A stretch of DNA of 64,000 nt from JAGQYP01 sp041392305 (GCA_041392305.1 JAWKMJ010000003.1:62001-126000), one strand, 5' to 3'; positions 35,293 to 44,420 are shown, counted from the first letter of the stretch. Translations and numbers: made by a program. Notes: generated by a model from the sequence alone, not told the origin.

Positions 35293-35808
35293 TTATTTGT
35301 ATCCCATCACCAATACAACAGCTCCTCTTGAATCCATAGAACTTTTGTCTACTTTACCAGAAGCTTTTGGGATTACGTAGTCTACATACACCCTTTTAAG
35401 TCTGTCAGACCCACCTTTGCTCTTGTAGGTATCATTCAATTCTTTTGAATTTAACAAGAAAGTGGTTCCTTTCACATTAGATATTTCTTTTAAAAGAATT
35501 CTATTTTCCGATTCTCTATCTACATCATAGATCTGAACTTTAATATCATGTATTGAGCTTTTCGCGCTGAAGCTAAACTTGTAATCTGTATTGTTAAATA
35601 AATATACCTCAACTTCTTTCACCTGTTCAAATGGCTTTACGTTGTAGTACGTAATTTTTGAACCATCGTATTTGTAGGGAGTAAGAGAGGCTTGAGCTTC
35701 ATCTTTGTTAGTTTTGATCTTTTCTCTGAACTCCGCAATCTCGTCAGCTGTTTGAGCAATTACAAACGCTGCTGATAACATTAAAATTCCTCCTAATAAT
35801 TTCTTCAT
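35293..35808 (-). CDS. exported protein, unknown function
   Basis: A 171-residue protein with a signal peptide (1-18, FVIAQ) and no lipobox. The mature part is beta-rich with VKPFEQVKEVEVYLFNNTDYKFSFSAKSS and ends DSRGAVVLVMGYK. I do not recognise the family. It lies 12 bp after the 35821 lipoprotein gene on the same strand and is followed by a terminator, so the two form a small operon. Confidence 0.75.
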   Translation of the reverse strand: MKKLLGGILMLSAAFVIAQTADEIAEFREKIKTNKDEAQASLTPYKYDGSKITYYNVKPFEQVKEVEVYLFNNTDYKFSFSAKSSIHDIKVQIYDVDRESENRILLKEISNVKGTTFLLNSKELNDTYKSKGGSDRLKRVYVDYVIPKASGKVDKSSMDSRGAVVLVMGYK

Positions 35809-35820
35809 GACTTCTTTGGT

Positions 35821-36696
35821 TTAAGCGTTAACAATATCTTCTCTTAGAGCCTTGATCTTTTCCGCAATTTGTTTTAATTCATCGTCAGTTAGTCTTACAA
35901 TTTGTCCTCCCTGATCGAATTTTTTAACGGACTCCAAACCTTCCATTGAGTTCTTAAGATCTTCCAATTTAGATGCCAATTCTTTTACTTCAGCTAAATC
36001 ACCTTGATCAGCACTCGATTTCAAACCTTTTACCAGATTAGAAAGAATACCCAATTGCTCGATCAACATCATTCCGAGATCTTCATTCTTGTTAGATAAT
36101 GCATGTTGCGAACCTAAGTACATTCCCTCGATCCATGCACCGGCAAACTGAATCGTAGCGAAGTATTTCAATTCATTATCCTCTAGATACATCTCTGTCT
36201 TTTCATGAACATCAATTAAAATCTGTTCGATCGAATCCTTGTTAGCGATATTCTTATCAAATCTTTCAAGGAGTCCTTGGTTATCGAAAACAGAATTCAT
36301 GCCAATTTTTTCAGCCAATTTTTTTACGGCAGTTAAATAGTTCTTTGCATCCTGTGATTTTCCATTCTCCACACAGTAAGCTAAATCAGCAGAATAAACT
36401 CCAAAATTCAATAATTGTTGATACTTCGAGATATAATTATCAGCTTTAGCCTGATCATTTGTGAGACCAGGAGTATACTCCAATCCTGAATTTTTAAAGA
36501 TATATGCAATTTGAAGAGGAGATGGTAAATGGAAATCAATATCATCTGATTCCGGTATCGCCGTTCCTTCATTTCCTTCATTCTGTTCAACCTGTTGCGC
36601 GTCATTCTTTTTTGTTCCTGAATCTTCTCCACCACAGGAAGAAAGTGTAAATGCTGCAGCTGCTAAAAATAGACCTAGTCCTTTCAATTTTTTCAT
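35821..36696 (-). CDS. helical lipoprotein, paralog of the 31148 gene
   Basis: 292 residues from the ATG at 36696, which gives MKKLKGLGLFLAAAAF and lipobox LSSC; the frame is open further upstream but without a signal. After a Glu/Asn-rich linker the helical body repeats the 31148 paralog: LPSPLQIAYIFKNSGLEY, NFGVYSADLAYCVENGK, NIANKDSIEQILIDV and IQFAGAWIEGMYLGSQ. Residue identity over the body is moderate (by eye). The conserved FAG-W-EG motif suggests shared function, which is unknown. First gene of the pair with 35293. Confidence 0.78.
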   Translation of the reverse strand: MKKLKGLGLFLAAAAFTLSSCGGEDSGTKKNDAQQVEQNEGNEGTAIPESDDIDFHLPSPLQIAYIFKNSGLEYTPGLTNDQAKADNYISKYQQLLNFGVYSADLAYCVENGKSQDAKNYLTAVKKLAEKIGMNSVFDNQGLLERFDKNIANKDSIEQILIDVHEKTEMYLEDNELKYFATIQFAGAWIEGMYLGSQHALSNKNEDLGMMLIEQLGILSNLVKGLKSSADQGDLAEVKELASKLEDLKNSMEGLESVKKFDQGGQIVRLTDDELKQIAEKIKALREDIVNA

Positions 36697-36864
36697 CGTA
36701 ATTAATTTGTTAGCAATGAATAGTTTAATTTTCGCACTAAGATAAAATAAAAATGAGTATCTCAAAATCTATTTCTCTAAAAAAAACGTGCTATTTTCTC
36801 TCCTTCTAATTATCCTTTCCTCCATTTTATATAAATTTGTTCCAACCATTTAAATCAATTTCCA

Positions 36865-38751
36865 ATGATCTCGTCGTTTGCAAAAACGGGAATTTCCTTC
36901 ATTTTAGGGATAACGTTTTCTTTATTAAACTTTCCTTCCCATTTTTATTTTGGACTATGTGCAATAATTTTGATAGGCTTCATTTTCCTTCCCCATTCTG
37001 TTCGAAAAAGCTATTTTTTACTTCTTCTGTCCGTTGCAAGTGGACACTTTTATTCGATCGGGTACCAAGAATATTCTAATGAACCTATTTCGTCTTCGAA
37101 TCTAAAACTAAAATCGGCAAATATTGAAATCGAAGAACAAAAACAAAATGGAAATGTAACCAGCTGGACTGGAACAATGCAGTATCCGAAAAAGATTCTT
37201 CGACATAAGATCCAAATCTCCTGTTTTAACTGCCGAGAAAATTTATCGCCAGGAGACCTCATCAATGTAGAGAATTTAGCTCTTCAAAAAATCAAACCCA
37301 GTACTTTTCAATGGCGACTAGACTTTAATTCTTTACTGATTGACAAGGGAATATTCTATAAGGGCTGGGTGAGTGATGATCAACTCTCGAACATTGGCCA
37401 TGAGAATAATCTAAAGAGTTTCCTATCAAAAATAAGAACCCAAGTACATTCAAGTTTAAGAGAAGAATGTAAAAATCACGCAGTTGTAATGGCGATTTGT
37501 ATGGGGGATAAAACAGCTATGGCAAAAGATTCTAAAAACCTATTTATTTCTAATGGAATTGCTCACATCATGGCTGTCTCTGGTCTTCACATTGGAATTG
37601 TTTACCTTGTTATTTTTAGTATCCTGAGATGGATCAAGTGGGATAAAAAACTGGTCGGACTTGTTTTTGCTTTGCTGATTGTTTGGATATTTATTCTTCT
37701 GACAGGTGCTCCAGTGTCTGCCCTCAGGTCAGGAATAATGATTACAATCTACACAGTTTTCCTTGTGTTAGAGAGAAAAAATGAAAAACTCCATATTCTT
37801 ATTTTCTCCGCTTGGATCTTATTGTTATGGGATCCATATCAACTTTTTGCTGTTGGCTTTCAACTTTCTTTTGGCGCTCTCAGTGGCATCCTCTATTTTG
37901 GTGATTTCTTTACTCAAAAGCTCCAAACTCGCTTCAAAGGACTCAAGTATTTTACAGATATTATTGGAATAAGCCTAGCCGTACAGATAACTACCCTGCC
38001 CCTAAGCATATATTATTTTCACGCCTTCCCCTTGCATTTTGTAGTAACAAATTTAATTGCTATTCCATTTGCATTTCTGGTATTGGTGCTTTTCATAATT
38101 GCTATGTTCTTTGGGATTCTTCCCATTGTCCAGAAGATTTTCTTCCTTATTTTGGATCAACTAATCGATTGGACTCTTTCTTTTCTTCACTATTTTGAAC
38201 AATTTGAATCTCTTTTCTTGAAAGGCCTGTATTTAAGTCTAGGTAGTTTGATTGTTTACTATTTAGGTTTAATCATCTTATTTGGTTGGAAACACAAATA
38301 CAATTCAAATGGAATTAAAATCATAGTATTAGCTACTTGTACGTGGAATGCTCAATGCTTTTCGATGATATGGGGCAAAAACGATGAACAGTTGTTACTT
38401 TATGAAGAAAAAGGGATTTGTCTTTTGGTAAAAAATGGTGATCGAAGCACACTGATTAGTACAAATAAAAATGTGAATACAACTTATTTTCATCCCTTGA
38501 TTCAAAATCATTTAAAATTGATTCATGTGAATGAAACTATAAGTATACAAATAGGAAACAAGCGGATCTATTTGAATCCAAAAAGCACTCCAGAAACTTC
38601 AGAAGAGCAGGTAATAATTGTCTATTCAAAATTGGAACTAGCACAAAGCAAAATACACCAAAGAGGAATGAAAATTTTTACAACACAGAAAGTACAGAAT
38701 AAACTAAAGTCCAATAAATTTATAAGTATAGAGGATTTTGTCCCTCTTTAA
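36865..38751 (+). CDS. comEC: ComEC/Rec2-family DNA uptake channel
   Basis: The inner-membrane channel that takes transforming single-stranded DNA into the cytoplasm. The 628-residue product has N-terminal membrane segments (1-60), a soluble OB-like region (about 75-170) and the Competence domain: VVMAICMGDK, then HIMAVSGLHIGI (residues 234-245), then many membrane helices to about 480. The remaining 150 residues are soluble but show no HxHxDH metallo-beta-lactamase motif, so the nuclease-like domain of Gram-positive ComEC is absent. It overlaps the convergent 38748 gene by 4 bp. Confidence 0.88.
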   Translation: MISSFAKTGISFILGITFSLLNFPSHFYFGLCAIILIGFIFLPHSVRKSYFLLLLSVASGHFYSIGYQEYSNEPISSSNLKLKSANIEIEEQKQNGNVTSWTGTMQYPKKILRHKIQISCFNCRENLSPGDLINVENLALQKIKPSTFQWRLDFNSLLIDKGIFYKGWVSDDQLSNIGHENNLKSFLSKIRTQVHSSLREECKNHAVVMAICMGDKTAMAKDSKNLFISNGIAHIMAVSGLHIGIVYLVIFSILRWIKWDKKLVGLVFALLIVWIFILLTGAPVSALRSGIMITIYTVFLVLERKNEKLHILIFSAWILLLWDPYQLFAVGFQLSFGALSGILYFGDFFTQKLQTRFKGLKYFTDIIGISLAVQITTLPLSIYYFHAFPLHFVVTNLIAIPFAFLVLVLFIIAMFFGILPIVQKIFFLILDQLIDWTLSFLHYFEQFESLFLKGLYLSLGSLIVYYLGLIILFGWKHKYNSNGIKIIVLATCTWNAQCFSMIWGKNDEQLLLYEEKGICLLVKNGDRSTLISTNKNVNTTYFHPLIQNHLKLIHVNETISIQIGNKRIYLNPKSTPETSEEQVIIVYSKLELAQSKIHQRGMKIFTTQKVQNKLKSNKFISIEDFVPL

Positions 38752-39278
38752 TTCTTCTTGTACATAATTTCATTCTTAGAAGGATCTTTGTCTCCTCCAA
38801 TAGATGAGTTGATCTTATGACTTGTCACTTCATAATCATCATTCAACTTAAAATAAATCTCCATGTATAAGGTCAAACCATTTTTTGTTTGAATATTGGA
38901 CCACATATAGATTTCATAATAAGTTACTCTTGGCTTGAAATCTTTCAGTTTGTCTTTTGTCTTGCTAATCTTTTCTTTGAGTGCCTTCTTCTCTTCATCA
39001 AATTCCTCTTCTGTACCTGTATACTTGTCCATCTTCTTTCTTCTCTCAAGATTTTCAAGCTGACTCTTGTACATGTTCACCTTGATGCTTTGCATCTCAA
39101 ACTCTTCTGTATAATAGGCATGGAATTTATCGAAATTCATTCCTTCCCATTTAGCAATATTGTCATCCACCCATTTTTCAACAGATTTTTGTACTTGTTT
39201 TTCGTCTTCTGAAGAATCGATCAATTGATGATCATGAAAATTGATTAAGCAGAGTAATCCGAATAGTAATGATGTCAT
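38748..39278 (-). CDS. small exported or anchored protein with coiled coil
   Basis: A 176-residue protein with a short hydrophobic N terminus (TSLLFGLLCLINF), possibly a signal peptide. Residues about 28-66 contain WVDDNIAKWEGMNFDKFHAYYTEEFE, which resembles an NTF2/SnoaL-like start. A highly charged helix (about 75-115) follows, then a beta end with YEIYMWSNIQTK. Family not recognised. Its last four bases overlap the comEC stop. Confidence 0.6.
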   Translation of the reverse strand: MTSLLFGLLCLINFHDHQLIDSSEDEKQVQKSVEKWVDDNIAKWEGMNFDKFHAYYTEEFEMQSIKVNMYKSQLENLERRKKMDKYTGTEEEFDEEKKALKEKISKTKDKLKDFKPRVTYYEIYMWSNIQTKNGLTLYMEIYFKLNDDYEVTSHKINSSIGGDKDPSKNEIMYKKN

Positions 39279-39429
39279 TGTCCTTAAAAATTAAGTTTCC
39301 CTAAATGTAGCAAAAAGCAGACCAAATTTTTAATTCGGAATACGAAATTTGAAATTCTGAATGAAAATTGGACTTTTAGGCAAGTTTGAACTCAAAAAAC
39401 TCTAGGTTTACACGTAATTCTTTTCCATT

Positions 39430-39798
39430 TTAAAGAAAATTGACTTTGATTACTCCGTAAATTGCTAGAGCAATTAAGCCGAACAATAAGGTCATTAAGG
39501 TATAGCGCAAGGCTTTGTCGGCTATGAAAGGTTTTCTGTGTTTGCCTGATGTTTCGTAATTAATCTTTTGAGCTTTGGAATAATCGGTTTTGTGGACTCC
39601 GAACATCACTACCGTTTTTCCTGACTTCAGTTCATCCAGTCCTTCTTCAAACCAAATTTTCTCTTCTTCTAGTCTGCTTCTGAAAAAATCAGCCATATTG
39701 GTTTCTTTGAATCGAAACACGACATAGCTTTGATTGGATGGATGTTTCTTGTAGTTGACGAAACCGATATCCAGCTTGTTATCTAAGTTGTCTTCCAT
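39430..39798 (-). CDS. small C-terminally anchored membrane protein
   Basis: 123 residues from the ATG at 39798 (MEDNLDNKLDIGFVNYKKHP). It overlaps the nitroreductase stop by 16 nt and is therefore probably coupled to it. The N-terminal 90 residues are soluble and charged (FRFKETNMADFFRSRLEEEKI), and a single hydrophobic helix follows near the C terminus (LMTLLFGLIALAIYGVI). The frame is open further upstream but that part would lie inside the nitroreductase gene. Family and function not recognised. Confidence 0.65.
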   Translation of the reverse strand: MEDNLDNKLDIGFVNYKKHPSNQSYVVFRFKETNMADFFRSRLEEEKIWFEEGLDELKSGKTVVMFGVHKTDYSKAQKINYETSGKHRKPFIADKALRYTLMTLLFGLIALAIYGVIKVNFL

Positions 39799-40370
39799 TC
39801 CGTCACGTATTCGATGGGTCTTCTTCTTGATCTTGGCCACTCCCCTTCCGGATATCCAATATAAAACAGAGCCAAACACTTATCTTTTTCTCCCAAACCT
39901 AAAAACTTGTTCATTTTAGGGGAATAGATAAACTTAGGACTAGCCCAAAAAGCACCAAGTCCCATTGCTGTAGCCGTTAAATGCATATTCTGTATGGCAC
40001 ACGCACACGCTTCAATCTCTTCAATTTCGGCTATTTTCTCAGTTTCCTGACGCTCCATGCAAACCGCAATAACCGCAGAGGCTTGCAAAGGTCGGGTCTT
40101 CATTTTCTCCAATTTTGCCTCAACAAAAGTTTCTTCGTTGGTCACTTCTACATAGGTTTCTGCTAGAAAATCCGCCAAAGTTTGACGAGCATCTTCCATG
40201 AAAACTTTAAATCTCCAAGGCTGAGTGAGCCCATGAGTTGGAGCCCAAATCGCATTATTCAAAAGCAATTCGACCTGCTCTTTGTGAACTTTCCGATTAG
40301 AAAAATTTTCAGGATAGATCGTTCTTCTGTCCCTTATGATCTCGTTTATTTCAGAAATATTATGTCTCAT
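39783..40370 (-). CDS. nitroreductase-family FMN oxidoreductase
   Basis: A 195-residue FMN-dependent enzyme of the nitroreductase fold. It has the N-terminal IRDRRTIYPENFS (arginine pair for FMN phosphate), NAIWAPTHGLTQPWRF, AIQNMHLTATAMGLGAFWAS and the C-terminal FYIGYPEGEW. Physiological substrate not known; members reduce quinones, nitro compounds or enones with NAD(P)H. A repeat of family A lies immediately upstream of its ATG. Confidence 0.88.
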   Translation of the reverse strand: MRHNISEINEIIRDRRTIYPENFSNRKVHKEQVELLLNNAIWAPTHGLTQPWRFKVFMEDARQTLADFLAETYVEVTNEETFVEAKLEKMKTRPLQASAVIAVCMERQETEKIAEIEEIEACACAIQNMHLTATAMGLGAFWASPKFIYSPKMNKFLGLGEKDKCLALFYIGYPEGEWPRSRRRPIEYVTEWKTT

Positions 40371-40372
40371 GG

Positions 40373-40440
40373 AAGTACGATTTACGATTTACGAAGTACG
40401 AATATTAAATTGTTCATTTTTAATTATTCATTTTTCATTT
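40373..40440. repeat. dispersed AT-rich intergenic repeats, families A and B
   Basis: 40373-40402 carries the family A unit built from GATTTACGAAGTACG (see 43102 and 62682). 40409-40440 carries the family B unit TTCATTTTTAATTATTCATT (also at 2811, 3031, 43355 and 48919). Both lie between valS and the nitroreductase gene. Confidence 0.7.
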
Positions 40441-40444
40441 AAAA

Positions 40445-43072
40445 TCACGCTTTTAGCGATTCCAACTTTTCTTCCAACACCTTGATTTTCGTTTTGGCGT
40501 CTGCTTCTTTTTTTCGTTCAGCAGCTACTACAGCTTCTGGTGCTCCTGAAACAAATTTTTCGTTAGCTAATTTCTTCGCTACGGATTGCAAGAAACCTTT
40601 GCTGTACTCTAATTCCTCTTCGATCTTTTTAATTTCTGCATCAACGTCAACATCTTCTCCCATGGGTACAAAATATTCATTCGCTTTAACCATGAATGAG
40701 AAGGCTCCAGGAACTTTTTCTGTTGTTTTTTCAAACTTAGATAAGTTTCCTAGTTTGATTACCACACTCTTGAATTCGTCTGAAACAGTATCGTTGTATT
40801 TGGCAAACAATTCGATTTTTAGTTTTCCAGCAATGTTATTGGATTTACGAAGATTTCTGATTCCCGAAATAACATCCGCATCGTACTCGAAATTCTTAAT
40901 TAGGGCATCGTTTACTTCAGTGGCTTTTGGCCATTCTGCTACGATGATGTCTTCTTCTCTATTTCTCAACAAATGCCAGATCTCTTCTGTGATAAATGGG
41001 GTAAATGGGTGCATCAACTTCAAGATAGCATCGAAAAAGTCTAAAGTTTTGTCATATGTCAATTTATCAATAGGTTGCTGATATCCAGGCTTAACAATTT
41101 CCAGATACCAAGAACAGAAATCATCCCAAACCAATTTATACGTGGTCATCAAGGCATCACTAATTCTAAACTTGGAAAAGTGATCATCAATCTCTTTAAT
41201 TGCTTTTGAAAGTTTCGATTCAAACCACTGGATTCCCATTTTTGCTGAATCTGGTTGATCCATGTCTTTTACTTCCCAATTTGTTACCAAACGTGAAGCA
41301 TTCCAAACCTTATTGGTAAAGTTTCTTCCTTGTTCACATTGGGATGAATCAAATGGTAAATCATTTCCTGCGGGTGAGGAAATCAAAATCCCTACACGCA
41401 CTCCATCCGCAGAATACTTTTTAATCAATTCAATTGGATCTGGTGAATTCCCAAGAGACTTGGACATCTTTCTTCCCAATTTATCTCTTACAATACCAGT
41501 ATAATAAACATTTCTAAAAGGTAATTCGTCCATGTATTCGTATCCCGCAATGATCATTCTGGCAACCCAGAAAAACATGATTTCTGGTGCAGTTACCAAA
41601 TCATTGGTTGGATAGTAATATTTGATCTCTTTGTTTCCAGGATCTGTCAATCCGTTAAAAACTGAAATCGGCCATAACCAAGAAGAGAACCAAGTATCCA
41701 ATACATCTTCATCTTGCTTTAGATCTGAAACGGTCAAACTCGCATTTCCAGATTTCTCCTGAGCTAATTTTAACGCTTCCTCAATATTATCAGCAACTAC
41801 ATAATCATTCGCTCCCTTTCCAAAATAATAAGCCGGAATACGGTGTCCCCACCAAAGCTGTCTTGAAATACACCAATCTTTGATATTGGTCATCCAATGC
41901 TCATAAGTATTCTTCATATTATCTGGATAGAACTTTATGTTTCCGTTCATGACATTTTCCAAAGCTGGTTTAGACAATTCTTTCATGTCTACAAACCATT
42001 GCAATGACAATTTAGGTTCAATCGCTGCATCCGTTCTTTCCGAAAAACCTACTTTATTGATATGATCTTCCACGCGAACCAAATAACCAAGGTCATCTAA
42101 TTCTGCAGCTATTTTCTTACGCACTTCAAATCGATCCTGACCTTCGTAGTGTAATCCATGATGGTTCAAGATTCCGTTGTCGTGAAGGATATCGAAAGTT
42201 TCCAGATTGTGTCTTTTTCCAATTTCGTAGTCATTGGTATCGTGCGCAGGCGTAATTTTTAAACAACCCGTTCCGAATTCTGTATCTACGTAATCATCCG
42301 TAATGATTGGAATCTCTCTGTTTGCAATTGGAACGATGGCTTTCTTACCATGCAATTTTTTGAATCTAGGATCTTCTGGATTCACACAGATGGCTGAATC
42401 ACCTAAAATAGTTTCTGGACGTGTCGTGGCAATAGTTACCCATTCATCATCTGAACCAACAATTTTATAGCGAACATAGTAGAGTTTGGAATTTACTTCC
42501 TTGTGAATCACTTCTTCGTCCGATAAAGCTGTTTGCGCTTCCGGATCCCAGTTGATCATTCTTACTCCTCTATAAATTTTCCCTTTTTTGTAAAGGTCCA
42601 TGAATACCTGAATTACTGACTTGGAATATTCCGGATTCATGGTGAAATCAGTTCTTTCCCAATCACAGGAAGCACCTAATTTCTTCAATTGCTCTAAAAT
42701 AATCCCTCCATGCTTATCTTTCCATTCGAAAGCATGTTTTAAGAATTCATCGCGAGAAAGATCTGATTTCTTAATTCCTTCAGCACGTAATTTCTGTACC
42801 ACCTTGGCTTCCGTTGCAATAGAAGCGTGGTCGGTACCTGGCACCCAACAAGCATTTTTTCCTTCCATTCTCGCCTTTCTAATCAAGACATCTTGAATGG
42901 TATTGTTCAGCATGTGTCCCATGTGAAGGACCCCAGTGACATTTGGAGGTGGGATCACAATTGTGAACGGCTCTCTGTCGTCTGGTTCTGAATGAAAGTA
43001 TCCTTTTTCCATCCAGTACTGATACCATTTGTCTTCTGAATTTGAAGGCTCGTAATTTTTTGGAATTTCCAT
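40445..43072 (-). CDS. valS: valyl-tRNA synthetase
   Basis: Charges tRNA-Val and edits threonine. The 875-residue class I synthetase has PPPNVTGVLHMGHMLN with the HIGH-type motif at His50-His53, KMSKS at residues 535-539 (RKMSKSLGNSPDP), the CP1 editing domain (TTRPETILGD) and a C-terminal tRNA-binding coiled coil (about 810-875). Length is normal. The ATG at 43072 follows a family A repeat that contains its -7 box. Confidence 0.97.
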   Translation of the reverse strand: MEIPKNYEPSNSEDKWYQYWMEKGYFHSEPDDREPFTIVIPPPNVTGVLHMGHMLNNTIQDVLIRKARMEGKNACWVPGTDHASIATEAKVVQKLRAEGIKKSDLSRDEFLKHAFEWKDKHGGIILEQLKKLGASCDWERTDFTMNPEYSKSVIQVFMDLYKKGKIYRGVRMINWDPEAQTALSDEEVIHKEVNSKLYYVRYKIVGSDDEWVTIATTRPETILGDSAICVNPEDPRFKKLHGKKAIVPIANREIPIITDDYVDTEFGTGCLKITPAHDTNDYEIGKRHNLETFDILHDNGILNHHGLHYEGQDRFEVRKKIAAELDDLGYLVRVEDHINKVGFSERTDAAIEPKLSLQWFVDMKELSKPALENVMNGNIKFYPDNMKNTYEHWMTNIKDWCISRQLWWGHRIPAYYFGKGANDYVVADNIEEALKLAQEKSGNASLTVSDLKQDEDVLDTWFSSWLWPISVFNGLTDPGNKEIKYYYPTNDLVTAPEIMFFWVARMIIAGYEYMDELPFRNVYYTGIVRDKLGRKMSKSLGNSPDPIELIKKYSADGVRVGILISSPAGNDLPFDSSQCEQGRNFTNKVWNASRLVTNWEVKDMDQPDSAKMGIQWFESKLSKAIKEIDDHFSKFRISDALMTTYKLVWDDFCSWYLEIVKPGYQQPIDKLTYDKTLDFFDAILKLMHPFTPFITEEIWHLLRNREEDIIVAEWPKATEVNDALIKNFEYDADVISGIRNLRKSNNIAGKLKIELFAKYNDTVSDEFKSVVIKLGNLSKFEKTTEKVPGAFSFMVKANEYFVPMGEDVDVDAEIKKIEEELEYSKGFLQSVAKKLANEKFVSGAPEAVVAAERKKEADAKTKIKVLEEKLESLKA

Positions 43073-43101
43073 TATGCTTTATTCTTGTTTTTATTTGAGT
43101 T

Positions 43102-43146
43102 GGCAAAGATATTAATGAATTACGATTTACGAAGTACGATTTACGA
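43102..43146. repeat. 45-bp repeat family A, exact inverted match to 62682-62726
   Basis: The 45 bases here are the exact reverse complement of 62682-62726. The unit consists of tandem GATTTACGAAGTACG-like pieces followed, on the minus strand, by a TAnnTTTG box. Both copies sit directly upstream of a start codon (valS here, the FkbM gene there). Confidence 0.9.
43104..43111 (-). promoter_or_regulatory. -7 promoter element of valS, inside repeat A
   Basis: TATCTTTG on the minus strand matches TAnnTTTG. It lies 31 bp before the valS ATG, so the leader is about 25 nt. The upstream -33 region is made of the repeat itself. Confidence 0.75.
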
Positions 43147-43180
43147 AATGTTGAATTGAAAATATGAAATTTGGAATTTG

Positions 43181-43225
43181 GAACCGAGCGATAGCGAGCT
43201 CATCGACCGATAGGGAGATAATTCG
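43181..43225. repeat. dispersed 50-bp repeat, family C, copy 2 (inverted)
   Basis: Reverse complement of the copies at 27711 and 48871. The core GCGATAGCGAGCTCATCGAC and the flanking GGGAGATAATT are preserved. It is close to the consensus. Confidence 0.8.
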
Positions 43226-43354
43226 GAATTCGGAATTATCAAGCAAGCAATAACGAATTCATGATACGAAAGGAAGATAGTTTTTTGAGTGTAGATTTTA
43301 GAGTTTTTCGAGTGTAGAATACCTATAAGATCGGCAGGCTTAGTAAAAGATCAA

Positions 43355-43410
43355 CATTATTCATTTTTCATTATTCATTTTTCATTGTTAATTTTTCATT
43401 GTTAATTAAT
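43355..43410. repeat. tandem family B AT-rich repeat
   Basis: Five near-copies of TTCATTTTTCATTATT/TTCATTGTTAATT in tandem. The 495-bp gap 43073-43567 is made up of repeats A, C and B plus short imperfect AATTCGGAATT runs, with a promoter at its right end. No gene is seen in it. Confidence 0.75.
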
Positions 43411-43525
43411 CCCCATTTTTTCCTTTTCAGGCAACCACTTACTTATTAAGTGAGTCTTAAAAGCGAACATTTGAAGGTCTTGTTAATGTTTTGTTAAAGA
43501 AAATTAACAGTCGGAAGAATGTTTA

Positions 43526-43533
43526 TATATTTG
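43526..43533 (+). promoter_or_regulatory. -7 promoter element of the first DUF1573 gene
   Basis: TATATTTG matches TAnnTTTG, 35 bp before the ATG at 43568. The -33 box is not evident. Confidence 0.65.
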
Positions 43534-43567
43534 GAGAAGAGTATGATTGTTAAAAATTAGAAACATT

Positions 43568-44023
43568 ATGAAAAAATTTATTTTATCACTTGGACTAACA
43601 GCGATGGCGATTTTGTTTACTGGAGTAGTTTCAGCGCAAGGAGAAGCGCCAGTTGTACAAAGTAATGCAAAAGTAGAATTTGACAAAGACGTACACGATT
43701 ACGGTACGATTGATCAAGGTGGGAACGGAGAATGTGAATTCAAATTGAAGAACACTGGAACTGAACCATTAGTAATTAGAGATGCAAGAGGATCTTGTGG
43801 ATGTACAGTGCCAACATGGCCAAAAGAACCAATTGCACCAGGGGCTTCAGCAGTGATTAAAGTGAAGTATGATACGAAGAGAGTTGGAGTGATCAACAAA
43901 TCGGTTACTGTAACATCTAACGCTTCAAATGAGCCTACAAAAATTTTAAGAATCAAAGGAACCGTAAAAGCGGCTCCAGCTGGCGGATCACCAGTAAACA
44001 ACGGTGGACCAGCCAACAACTAG
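43568..44023 (+). CDS. DUF1573 domain exported protein, paralog 1
   Basis: 151 residues from the ATG at 43568 with a signal peptide ending VVSAQ. The single DUF1573 domain runs from about residue 30 (VEFDKDVHDYGTIDQGGNG) through FKLKNTGTEPLVI, a GSCGCT motif, PIAPGASAVIKVKYD and RIKGTV, an Ig-like fold found in periplasmic and extracellular proteins. A Gly/Pro/Asn-rich tail follows. The second copy at 48353 is about 70% identical by eye over the domain. Function of the domain is not known. Confidence 0.85.
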   Translation: MKKFILSLGLTAMAILFTGVVSAQGEAPVVQSNAKVEFDKDVHDYGTIDQGGNGECEFKLKNTGTEPLVIRDARGSCGCTVPTWPKEPIAPGASAVIKVKYDTKRVGVINKSVTVTSNASNEPTKILRIKGTVKAAPAGGSPVNNGGPANN

Positions 44024-44059
44024 AAAAGGCAAATTTTTCGCGATCATAATAACAGCAAT

Positions 44060-44098
44060 GAATTCCGCTCGGTACTCCGTAGCGGAATTTGTTTTTTA
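44060..44098 (+). terminator. Rho-independent terminator after DUF1573 paralog 1
   Basis: AATTCCGCT / AGCGGAATT arms around an 11-nt loop, followed by TGTTTTTTAT. It lies about 37 bp after the stop. Confidence 0.85.
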
Positions 44099-44108
44099 TA
44101 GGGGTTGG

Positions 44109-44168
44109 TTTTATGACTTTATGATCTTATGATCTTATGACTCTATGATTTTATGATTTTATGAATTA
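44109..44168. repeat. 10-bp tandem repeat (TTATGATCTT)
   Basis: About six units of TTATGATCTT/TTATGATTTT in tandem. It is a simple-sequence tract; a similar ATTTATGATT-rich tract is at 61186-61250. Part of the 474-bp gap at 44024-44497, which otherwise holds a terminator and the MITE-like element. Confidence 0.75.
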
Positions 44169-44197
44169 ATTGGCTGTTAAGACTTAATTATCTTTTT

Positions 44198-44420
44198 AAC
44201 TCAAAACACTTCGACTACTTCTCGACTCCACTGCGTTCCGCTCGAAGTTGCTCAGTGACCATTTTTACCTAGTATTTTAATGGCCGCAATCACTCATCCA
44301 GGAATCACTTCTAAATTTCATTGCGGCCTATCCACCCAATACAAACGGTCGCTGAGTCAGACCGAGTGGAATAAAGCGATAGCGGAATGAAATCGAGGTT
44401 TAGTCGAAGCGTTATGAGTT
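44198..44420. mobile_element. MITE-like inverted-repeat element
   Basis: A 223-bp non-coding element. The ends 44198-44217 and 44401-44420 are inverted repeats matching at 17 of 20 positions (AACTCAAAACACTTCGACTA against its counterpart). The complementarity continues imperfectly inwards, for example CTCAGTGACC against GGTCGCTGAG, and the centre has another pair, ATGGCCGCAAT/ATTGCGGCCTA (44280-44290, 44320-44330). No ORF is present. The whole could fold as one long hairpin. No target-site duplication could be confirmed. Confidence 0.7.

Noticed and set aside
39799..39879. N-terminal extension of the 39430 gene
   Set aside because: It lies inside the nitroreductase gene in another frame. The ATG at 39798 gives a compact protein and a 16-nt overlap typical of coupled genes.
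43714..44019. Antisense 101-residue frame over the first DUF1573 gene
   Set aside because: It is a mirror frame of a clear signal-peptide-bearing gene. The corresponding antisense frame in the second paralog shows the same pattern, so it only reflects codon bias.
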